From an uncultured Roseburia sp. (GTDB lineage: Bacteria > Bacillota > Clostridia > Lachnospirales > Lachnospiraceae): a stretch of 18,280 nucleotides of DNA. The notes below the pieces were generated by a model, which ran no database searches, was not told the DNA's origin, and saw nothing but the letters and a program-made list of their open reading frames with translations. The stretch spans positions 1-18,280 of the forward strand of contig CAMTDY010000037.1 of NCBI GenBank assembly GCA_947070915.1, given 5' to 3'. Below, piece after piece: positions 6,412-12,411 of the stretch. How positions within the stretch are numbered: the stretch's first letter is position 1; each line of letters starts with the position of its first letter. A program made the position numbers and the translations under genes.

Positions 6412-7044
6412 TCACCCGTTTTTTTCAGATAATTTGTAGGATAATCTCATCAGGCTCTCAGCCAGATGAACATTTTCCACCACCACATGTTCTGGAAGAT
6501 TCAGGTCCGTGGAGGCAAAATTCCAAAATGCCTCCACGCCCAGATCCGCCAGTCTGCCAGCTATTTTAGAAGCCTGGTCTTTGGGCAGGGTCAGTGCTGC
6601 GATATGTACCGGATGCTCTCTGGTGAAGGGTTCAAGATCCTCCACCGGCATTACCTGTATGCCATTTATTTTCTTACCCACTACCGTGGGATCGATGTCA
6701 AAGATACCTGATACGCGGAATCCCCTTTTCACAAATCCGCTGTAGTTTGCCAGTGCCTGCCCCAGATTTCCCGCGCCGATGATGATCACGTTATAGTTGT
6801 GTTCCAACCCCAGGATCTTCCCGATCTCATCGTGAAGAAAACTGACATTATAACCATATCCCTGTTGTCCAAATCCTCCAAAATTATTAAAATCCTGACG
6901 GATCTGGGAGGCGGTAACTTTCATCTTTTTACTCAGTTCCTGGGAGGAAATCCGGTCGATCCCATTTTCCAGGAGTTCACTCAGATATCTATAATACCGC
7001 GGCAGACGTTTGACTACCGCAGAAGATATTTTCTTATTTTCCAT
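6412..7044 (-). CDS. rex: Redox-sensing transcriptional repressor Rex
   Basis: Rex represses fermentation and respiration genes and leaves DNA when the NADH/NAD+ ratio rises. The 210-residue protein has an N-terminal winged helix (about 1-75) containing LPRYYRYL, SSQELSKKMKVTASQIRQDF and FGGFGQQGYGY. The Rossmann NAD(H) domain follows, with IIIGAGNLGQAL (G90, G92, G95) and an acidic strand end at FDIDP. The C-terminal helix (LAESLMRLSYKLSEKNG) swaps between subunits in known structures. The start has GGAGG ten bases upstream. It is the first gene of a six-gene unit. A divergent ABC-F gene lies upstream, as near Bacillus rex (ydiH) and ydiF. Confidence 0.98.
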   Translation of the reverse strand: MENKKISSAVVKRLPRYYRYLSELLENGIDRISSQELSKKMKVTASQIRQDFNNFGGFGQQGYGYNVSFLHDEIGKILGLEHNYNVIIIGAGNLGQALANYSGFVKRGFRVSGIFDIDPTVVGKKINGIQVMPVEDLEPFTREHPVHIAALTLPKDQASKIAGRLADLGVEAFWNFASTDLNLPEHVVVENVHLAESLMRLSYKLSEKNG

Positions 7045-7082
7045 GAATCAGGAACCTCCATGTACTTGCATCATATCTGTTG

Positions 7083-7117
7083 GGGTAAAAGGCATTTTGA
7101 CCTTTTGACCCTGGCAT
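7083..7117 (-). repeat. Repeat copy A: hairpin module in the rex leader
   Basis: On the plus strand GGGGT-AAAAGG (7083-7092) pairs with CCTTTTGACCC (7101-7111), leaving one bulged G and an eight-base loop. The arm plus the following TGGCAT matches the arm of the large repeat copy at 10503-10529, apart from one base and small changes at the ends. It lies between the rex -10 box and start codon, so it would be transcribed in the rex 5' leader. Confidence 0.75.
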
Positions 7118-7127
7118 TAACATAATA

Positions 7128-7133
7128 ATTATA
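7128..7133 (-). promoter_or_regulatory. rex operon promoter (-10 box)
   Basis: A perfect TATAAT lies on the minus strand about 84 bp before the rex start. The region 17 bp further upstream is T-rich without a good TTGACA match, so only the -10 is called. Transcription would start at about 7121, immediately before the hairpin repeat. I found no clear TTGTTAA-N6-TTAACAA Rex operator here. Confidence 0.5.
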
Positions 7134-7177
7134 CTACATTTTTTCCGATAAAAAAAGATGTAAAACTCAACTTTTTA

Positions 7178-7186
7178 TGGTACAAT
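7178..7186 (+). promoter_or_regulatory. ABC-F gene promoter (extended -10)
   Basis: TG-G-TACAAT is an extended -10 element located 40 bp before the ABC-F start codon. The -35 region (about 7158-7163) is a poor match, which is usual for extended -10 promoters. It diverges from the rex promoter about 50 bp away. Confidence 0.5.
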
Positions 7187-7226
7187 AAATAGTTGTAGAA
7201 AACAGAGTTACCATATGGAGGAAAAT

Positions 7227-9161
7227 ATGTTACTTGCTTGCAGTCATGTTGATAAAAGATTTAACGATGTCCCCCTATTTTCAGATGTCACCTTTCACAT
7301 TAATGAGATGGAACGGGTTGCCTTAGTGGGGAGCAACGGCGCCGGAAAAACAACTCTTCTGCGCATCATTGCAGGGGAGCTCACCGCCGATGCCGGAGAG
7401 ATCATCACCGCAAAGGATAAAACCATCGGTTACCTGCCCCAGCAGCTGGGATACCACTCAGAGAACAGCATTTATGATGAGCTGCTCGAAGTTAAGTCAG
7501 AGATCGTGGAGCTGGACCACAGCATACGAAATTTAGAAGAACAAATGCAGCATGTCTCTGGTAAGGACCTGGAGTCCCTGTTGGAAAAATATCACCGCCT
7601 GCAGACAGAATTTGAGGCAAAAGACGGCTATGCCTGCAAGAGCCAGATCATGGGGATCATCAACGGTCTTGGTTTTGGCGGCAAAGATATGGAGCAGTGT
7701 ATCAACACGCTTTCCGGCGGCCAGAGGACCAGGGTGGCACTGGGGAAACTGCTTCTTCTGGAACCGGATCTCCTGATCCTGGACGAGCCTACCAACCACT
7801 TAGACCTGCCTTCCATCCAGTGGCTGGAAAATTATCTTTCCAGCTATAAAGGCGGCGTCATGATCGTATCCCATGACCGGTATTTTCTGGACCGCATCGC
7901 AGAAAAAGTTGTGGAGATCGAACATGGTAAGGCGGTTTCTTTTACTGGAAATTACAGCTCCTATGCCGAAAAAAAAGAACAGCTGCGACATACCCAGCTT
8001 AAAGAATATGAAAATTATATGAGAAATGTCAAGCATCAGGAAGAAGTGATCGAAAAACTTCGCTCTTTTAACCGGGAAAAATCGATAAAACGGGCAGAAA
8101 GCCGCGAAAAAATGCTGGAGAAAATGACACCTGTGGAAAAACCAGTGGGAGATCAAAAAACCATGCATTTTGAGCTTACGCCGGAAAAAACCAGTGGAAA
8201 TGACGTCCTCTATGTGGATGATTTTTCTAAATCTTTTGGAGAAAAACATCTTTTTGAACATATCTCTTTTGACATCCACCGGGGAGAACGGGCTGCGGTC
8301 ATTGGAAAAAATGGTACGGGAAAAACGACACTTTTAAAAATACTCTGCGAACTGGAAACTGCCGATACTGGCAGTGCTAAACTGGGAACCAATGTGGAGA
8401 TCGGTTATTACGACCAGGAACATAATGTGCTGCACGATGATAAAACCATTTTCGACGAGATCCACGACGATTATCCGGACCTGAACAACACCAGGATCCG
8501 TAACGTCCTGGCGGCTTTTTTGTTTACCGGAGACGATGTATACAAAAAGATCTCCCTGCTCAGCGGCGGGGAAAAAGGAAGGGTGTCCCTGGCAAAGCTG
8601 ATGCTGTCAAAGGCGAACTTCCTTCTGCTGGATGAGCCTACCAATCATCTCGATATTGAGTCCAAGGAAATACTTGAGGAAGCCCTGAACCAGTACACAG
8701 GAACAGTCCTCTATGTGTCCCACGACCGGTATTTTATCAACAAAACGGCAACCCGGATCATGGAACTCACAGAACATAAACTGCTCTCTTACCAGGGCAA
8801 TTACTCCTATTATCTGGAGAAAAAAGAAACAATGGAAAAATTATATCTTGATTCCACGGATCCTTCTTCTCCGGAACCAAAGACTGAGTCCGAAGCAAAA
8901 TTAAACTGGAAGGAACAAAAAGAACGGGAAGCATACCGGCGTAAGCTTGAAAATAATTATAAAAATGCAGAAAACAGGATCCAGGATCTGGAAGAACAGA
9001 TGGAAAAAATTGATGAAGAGACCGCACTTCCAGAATATTCCTCCGACGTGGCTAAGTTAACGGAACTTACGAGAAAAAAAGAAGCTCTGGAAACGGAGCT
9101 GAATGCTGCTCTGACAGAGTGGGAGACTTATGCGGAAGAACTGGAAGCTCTCGAAAAATGA
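7227..9161 (+). CDS. ABC-F family ATP-binding protein (YdiF-like ribosome-associated ATPase)
   Basis: ABC-F proteins are soluble twin-ATPase proteins that bind the ribosomal E site and relieve stalled translation or, in some members, antibiotic block. Of 644 residues, domain 1 has Walker A GSNGAGKTT (35-43), LSGGQ (162-166) and DEPTNHLD (186-193). A charged interdomain linker follows (about 240-315). Domain 2 has GKNGTGKTT (360-368), LSGGE (445-449) and DEPTNHLD (469-476). A long C-terminal coiled coil (about 545-644) resembles YdiF. There are no membrane segments, so it is not a transporter. ATG 7227 is chosen because GGAGG lies five bases upstream; the ATG at 7215 has no such site. It has its own promoter and terminator. 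The sequence does not show whether it gives antibiotic resistance. Confidence 0.95.
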   Translation: MLLACSHVDKRFNDVPLFSDVTFHINEMERVALVGSNGAGKTTLLRIIAGELTADAGEIITAKDKTIGYLPQQLGYHSENSIYDELLEVKSEIVELDHSIRNLEEQMQHVSGKDLESLLEKYHRLQTEFEAKDGYACKSQIMGIINGLGFGGKDMEQCINTLSGGQRTRVALGKLLLLEPDLLILDEPTNHLDLPSIQWLENYLSSYKGGVMIVSHDRYFLDRIAEKVVEIEHGKAVSFTGNYSSYAEKKEQLRHTQLKEYENYMRNVKHQEEVIEKLRSFNREKSIKRAESREKMLEKMTPVEKPVGDQKTMHFELTPEKTSGNDVLYVDDFSKSFGEKHLFEHISFDIHRGERAAVIGKNGTGKTTLLKILCELETADTGSAKLGTNVEIGYYDQEHNVLHDDKTIFDEIHDDYPDLNNTRIRNVLAAFLFTGDDVYKKISLLSGGEKGRVSLAKLMLSKANFLLLDEPTNHLDIESKEILEEALNQYTGTVLYVSHDRYFINKTATRIMELTEHKLLSYQGNYSYYLEKKETMEKLYLDSTDPSSPEPKTESEAKLNWKEQKEREAYRRKLENNYKNAENRIQDLEEQMEKIDEETALPEYSSDVAKLTELTRKKEALETELNAALTEWETYAEELEALEK

Positions 9162-9200
9162 GATGAGGCAAACGGTAAATCCCCCCTACCTATTACACAA

Positions 9201-9233
9201 AATCTGCCCGTCCCGAAGGACCGGCAGATTTTT
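9201..9233 (+). terminator. Rho-independent terminator of the ABC-F gene
   Basis: AATCTGCC (9201-9208) pairs with GGCAGATT (9223-9230), and GTCC pairs with GGAC inside, across a C/C mismatch and a CGAA loop. Five T follow on the plus strand. It begins 40 bp after the ABC-F stop codon. Confidence 0.88.
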
Positions 9234-9292
9234 GAGTTTATGTCTTATGCATATAATATACAGCATATTACATCCGGTATGTCATTTTCCAA

Positions 9293-9463
9293 TTACAGAT
9301 ACCAGTTCCAGGCGCTCATTGGATACTGGAACATATTGTATGTTCCGGTTCTTCCATAGGTAGCCGTGCCTGCCGAAGCATATGATGTTGGGGGCAAAAA
9401 TATTTTGACCCTGGCGAATGCTACGGATTGCTTCGTTGTTTCACAACTCCCGCAATCCTTCAA
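9293..9463 (-). pseudogene. Open frame overlapping repeat copy B; possible remnant of a gene 3' end
   Basis: A minus-strand frame of 56 codons plus stop runs from TTG 9463 through the repeat (KDCGSCETTKQSVAFARV) into non-repeat sequence ending TYGRTGTYNMFQYPMSAWNWYL minus its first residues, then TAA. The tail, rich in Tyr, Trp and Asn, looks more like protein than the repeat-derived part. There is no ribosome binding site at TTG, and the frame is offset from the upstream coiled-coil gene. It may be the severed C-terminus of an older gene, or chance. The low confidence reflects this. Confidence 0.25.
9381..9458 (-). repeat. Repeat copy B: two hairpin modules after the coiled-coil gene
   Basis: The first module pairs GGG-G-CAAAA (9391-9399) with TTTTG-A-CCC (9403-9411), with one mismatch and an ATA loop. 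The second pairs GGATTGC (9425-9431) with GCAATCC (9452-9458), with an inner GTTGT/ACAAC stem (9435-9447). The second module matches 10373-10406 closely. The copy starts with TATGATGTTG, as does copy C. It ends two bases before the stop codon of the coiled-coil gene. Confidence 0.8.
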
Positions 9464-10320
9464 ATATTGCTGTCTACTTTTACTCCTTTTAAATCTTCCT
9501 GGATCAGCTTCAGATCATCCAGAATTTCATCTATTTCTTTCTTTACCTGGGAATCTGGATCATTATAAGAATTCATCGTTTCGATGGTTTCTTTATTCTG
9601 CGTCTCCTCCAGCTTCTCCTCTTTTTCTTCCTTCTTTTCTAAGCGCTCTTCTTCCTCTTCTTTCTTCTCGGCAAGTTTTTCTGCTTTCTCCTTTGCTTCC
9701 TCCATCTTTTCCTCAATATGCTTTTTGCCTTCATTTATGAGATCACCAAAGATATCTTTATTGGCAGCCTGAAGAATCTCTTCCGACTGTTTTTCGGCAT
9801 CTACCATCGCGTGCGATTTGAGCCGCTCAATGCTCGTATCCCCCAGAGATCTGCTGATACTTTTGATAGAGGCATCATTTTTCTTAATATATCCGCTATA
9901 CAGGTCTTCTCTTTCTTCCAGCTCCTGCATCTGCTGCTGGTATTCTTCGGGATATTCGGTGCTGTCCTCCGTCACGCCATAGCGTTCCATGAGCTCCTGT
10001 TTTTCCTCGCGGATCTGGTCCAGTTCCTTATGGTATCCCACATTGGCATCTTTTAATTCCTGCCTTTGGGCAGACATATCATCCAGGCTCTGGTCAAGCT
10101 TCTTCTCAGACTTAAAAGTATCCATAAGAACTTTCATTGCCTGCTTCTGGGCCTGTTTCTTTTTGATCGTTATACTGTCCGGACGCACTCCGATATTTCC
10201 TGCAAATATCGTTGATCCTTGGTTGCTGCCCTTCTTTTCTGCCTGCCGCCTTGCCACGGCATTTTCATTGGTCACAAATAAACTTTTCGCTGCTTTCCCC
10301 GTATGTATTGTGAATGACAT
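9460..10320 (-). CDS. Hypothetical protein with long charged coiled coil
   Basis: I do not know a function for this 286-residue protein. It begins MSFTIHTGKAAKSLFVTN, then has a basic segment with RRQAEKKG, a short non-helical part (STIFAGNIGVRPDSITI), and from about residue 50 mostly helical, heptad-like sequence. Residues about 200-245 are almost only Glu, Lys and Ala. There is no signal peptide, membrane segment or cysteine pair. ATG 10320 is preferred for its family-like start; AAAGGA lies about 12 bases upstream, and GTG 10332 is an alternative. The gene is isolated between the ABC-F and blaR-like genes, with repeat copies at both ends, and so may be an accessory insertion. Confidence 0.75.
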   Translation of the reverse strand: MSFTIHTGKAAKSLFVTNENAVARRQAEKKGSNQGSTIFAGNIGVRPDSITIKKKQAQKQAMKVLMDTFKSEKKLDQSLDDMSAQRQELKDANVGYHKELDQIREEKQELMERYGVTEDSTEYPEEYQQQMQELEEREDLYSGYIKKNDASIKSISRSLGDTSIERLKSHAMVDAEKQSEEILQAANKDIFGDLINEGKKHIEEKMEEAKEKAEKLAEKKEEEEERLEKKEEKEEKLEETQNKETIETMNSYNDPDSQVKKEIDEILDDLKLIQEDLKGVKVDSNI

Positions 10321-10358
10321 AATGATCACCAATCCTTTCTTTTGATATTATTTTAAAT

Positions 10359-10530
10359 TATGATGTTGCTACGAATTGCTCCGTTGTTTCACAACTCCCG
10401 CAATTCTCAAACATTCGAAATCCGCTGATTTACCATGTAAATCGCTCCTTTCTCATGTTTGGCAGGTCCCAAGTTCAAATGCCTTATCATGCAAGCATGA
10501 ACGGCATTTTGACCTTTTGACCCTAGCATC
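10359..10530 (-). repeat. Repeat copy C: composite structured element with three stem-loops
   Basis: Three stem-loops follow one another (plus-strand coordinates). H1: GAATTGC (10373-10379) with GCAATTC (10400-10406), inner GTTGT/ACAAC. H2: CAAACAT (10408-10414) with ATGTTTG (10455-10461), inner GATTTAC/GTAAATC (10427-10443). H3: an imperfect arm of about 19 bases (10465-10483) with 10503-10522, inner CATGC-AA-GCATG (10488-10499). Parts recur as copies A and B. It fills the gap between the M56 gene and the coiled-coil gene, both of which would be transcribed on the minus strand. The purine-rich internal loop GGGA/GGA of H1 on that strand suits an RNA. I recall similar sequences as dispersed repeats in Lachnospiraceae but cannot name a family. 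Confidence 0.8.
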
Positions 10531-10531
10531 A

Positions 10532-11869
10532 TTACATATATCTAAATACCCAGTCTCTCAAAACATCCGTCCAGTGCATTTTATTATAACTGATATGGAC
10601 TACGGATTGTTCCGTTTCATAGGGCTGATATTGTACGACACCTCCACCGCCGCCAATGCCAGGCTGCTTCATGTAGCCTCCATAGTAGATCCAGAAGTAA
10701 TCTTCTTTATCATACCTTTTATCGGTTTTTGCTAATAATTTCTTTACTTTGTCATTTTGTACCAGAATTCCATCCCCCGTCATCTGTACCGCCGAGTTAA
10801 ATTCCGGATCATTCATAAATATGACCTGTTTCGCATCGTGGCTATACATGGAAAAATCATGAAAGGGCGTATAAACCGGAAAGGAAAACTGATTTATGAG
10901 AACGAACAAAACCAGGACAAGAACACCAGTCATCGCCCCCATGGCGGCGGTCTGTTTTCCCCTGCGTTCCTCATATCCTGCGATCAATTGAATCCGTCTT
11001 TTCATCACCCGGAAAGAGCGTCTGGCGGCCAGGGCCGGCATCGCCTTGATCTGTTCCTGGTCTTCTTTCTGGCTCCCGTCAATGCAGTCCAGCGACCGGA
11101 TCAGAAGCATACCATAGGCATCCGGAGAAATTTTTCCGAAATGGATCGTATCCTGATCACACAGCAGTTCCAGATCATCCTTCATCCATCTGCTGCACAG
11201 GTGGATCAGCGGGTTCATAAACCATATAATACGGAAACAGTCAAATACAAAATAAAGGATCAGATGGCCATGGCGGATATGATTGTACTCATGCTGCAGG
11301 ATTCCCTGTATCTCCACCTCGCTGAACTGACGGATCATCACCTCTGGAAGAACGATCACCGGACGGAAGATTCCCATGGAAAAGGGAGTAACCAATGACG
11401 GGTTCAGCCGGACCGTAACATTTTTCAATTTGCCACGGTGAATCTGCAGGCTGTCCTCCGGGCTGAATACCGGAAGATTTCTTACTCTGCGTATCAACCG
11501 GACCTTCCGGATCAGAAACCAGAGTGCCATCCCGGCCATCCCGGCAAAATAGAGCCATCCCCACAGCGGGGTCCCCATAACATTTTCATAAAGGAATACA
11601 TAAATGTATTTTCTCCACAGGAAAGACTCCTGGGAAATTTTAAGTGTCCCCATAAACGGCACCGGAATCAGAAGTGCCCAGAGATATACTCTCAGATAAA
11701 GCCTGGTGCTGCTGGCTTTTCCCCCTTTTTTTCCATCCAGAGCCTTGCGGACAAGCAGGATAAGAAAAATTACAAGAAGAGAAACCAGCAGGGTCCGCCC
11801 GGTCTTTAATGTGATGTAACGGACAACATAATCCAGACTTTTGACCACATTGACCAATATAGCTGCCAT
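10532..11869 (-). CDS. M56 family membrane metalloprotease, BlaR1/MecR1-like, without penicillin-binding sensor
   Basis: This protein has the BlaR1-type zinc protease. HEYNH is at residues 193-197, with E234 in ELLCD as third zinc ligand. Hydrophobic membrane segments lie near 24-40, 57-74, 99-120 and 308-327. True BlaR1 has about 250 extracellular residues with an SxxK beta-lactam sensor. Here only about 115 residues (330-445) follow the last segment. They contain no SxxK, and a glycine run occurs near 400. The ligand is therefore probably not a beta-lactam. Such proteases inactivate the partner BlaI repressor, which is encoded 20 bp upstream. The start ATG has GAGGAG 12 bases away. The stop lies directly beside repeat copy C. 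Confidence 0.9.
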   Translation of the reverse strand: MAAILVNVVKSLDYVVRYITLKTGRTLLVSLLVIFLILLVRKALDGKKGGKASSTRLYLRVYLWALLIPVPFMGTLKISQESFLWRKYIYVFLYENVMGTPLWGWLYFAGMAGMALWFLIRKVRLIRRVRNLPVFSPEDSLQIHRGKLKNVTVRLNPSLVTPFSMGIFRPVIVLPEVMIRQFSEVEIQGILQHEYNHIRHGHLILYFVFDCFRIIWFMNPLIHLCSRWMKDDLELLCDQDTIHFGKISPDAYGMLLIRSLDCIDGSQKEDQEQIKAMPALAARRSFRVMKRRIQLIAGYEERRGKQTAAMGAMTGVLVLVLFVLINQFSFPVYTPFHDFSMYSHDAKQVIFMNDPEFNSAVQMTGDGILVQNDKVKKLLAKTDKRYDKEDYFWIYYGGYMKQPGIGGGGGVVQYQPYETEQSVVHISYNKMHWTDVLRDWVFRYM

Positions 11870-11889
11870 GATCGCTTTTCACTCCTCTG

Positions 11890-12282
11890 CTACCTGTCCT
11901 TTGACTGTCCCTCTTTTAAAATTTCGATCAGTTCATTCCGTTCTTCCGGAGAGAAATGTTCATGCCGTACCAGCGCTGCCACCATCCCCATTGGATTTCC
12001 CCCGAAATAGCTGTTCAAAAACTGTTCGCTTTTTTCCGCCAGGCAGGTCTCCTTACTTTTCACCGGAAAATAATGATATACCCTGGAATCTTTTGCATCC
12101 ACCTGATAATCAATAATTCCCTTTTTTAACAGCCGGTTGATCAGCACCCGTATCGTCTTGGGACTGACATCCTTAATCCCCTTTAATTGTTGAATGATCT
12201 CCGCGGCAGTCAGGGTTTCGTTCTGATTCCATAAAATCTCCATAATGATCCATTCGTTTTCGCTCGGTGTCTTTTCTGCCAT
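11890..12282 (-). CDS. BlaI/MecI/CopY family transcriptional repressor
   Basis: This is a 130-residue winged-helix repressor. SENEWIIMEILW, the recognition-helix region VSPKTIRVLINRLLKKGII, and the wing VDAKDSRVYHYFPV are typical, as is the C-terminal dimer segment LNSYFGGNPMGMVAALV. Family members bind TACA-TGTA-like dyads as dimers and are released by proteolysis through a BlaR1-type partner or, in CopY, by metal. There is no CxC metal motif at the C-terminus, so the protease route is inferred. ATG 12282 is chosen because AGGAGG lies nearby, about six bases upstream. It is the first gene of a two-gene unit with the M56 protease. No beta-lactamase gene is adjacent. Confidence 0.94.
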   Translation of the reverse strand: MAEKTPSENEWIIMEILWNQNETLTAAEIIQQLKGIKDVSPKTIRVLINRLLKKGIIDYQVDAKDSRVYHYFPVKSKETCLAEKSEQFLNSYFGGNPMGMVAALVRHEHFSPEERNELIEILKEGQSKDR

Positions 12283-12320
12283 ACATTCCTCCTGTTGGGC
12301 ATAATTCCCCTCATTCACTT

Positions 12321-12344
12321 ATTATATCGGTTTACATACATAAA
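12321..12344 (-). promoter_or_regulatory. BlaI-type operon promoter and possible operator
   Basis: On the minus strand a perfect TATAAT (12326-12321) lies 39 bp before the repressor start. Just upstream is TTTA-N6-TAAA dyad symmetry (12331-12344) containing TGTATGTA-like sequence, close to but not the same as the TACA-N2-TGTA consensus. Its place between the -10 and -35 regions suits autorepression. No good -35 is visible. Confidence 0.4.
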
Positions 12345-12355
12345 TAGTTTATAGG

Positions 12356-12388
12356 AAAAATCAGCAGAATAAAATTTTATTCTGCTGA
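12356..12388 (-). terminator. Rho-independent terminator of the pnp-amidohydrolase operon
   Basis: A perfect 28-bp palindrome (12361-12388) centred on AAAATTTT is followed on the minus strand by five T (12360-12356). It starts 23 bp after the amidohydrolase stop codon. It also separates that operon from the blaI-like promoter. Confidence 0.9.
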
Positions 12389-12411
12389 TCTGTCAATTCG
12401 ATATCTTTAAA

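Noticed and set aside
7134..7200. Possible Rex operator between the divergent rex and ABC-F promoters.
   Set aside because: I found no TTGTTAA/TTAACAA-like dyad of the right spacing, only AT-rich sequence.
9366..9740. Plus-strand open frames opposite the coiled-coil gene (Ser/Phe/Leu-rich).
   Set aside because: They are the complement of Glu/Lys-rich codons on the minus strand and have no ribosome binding site.
10376..10735. Plus-strand frame of 119 codons across repeat copy C and the end of the M56 gene.
   Set aside because: It consists of translated repeat plus antisense of a real gene; similar repeat-derived peptides are, as I recall, often mis-annotated in Lachnospiraceae.
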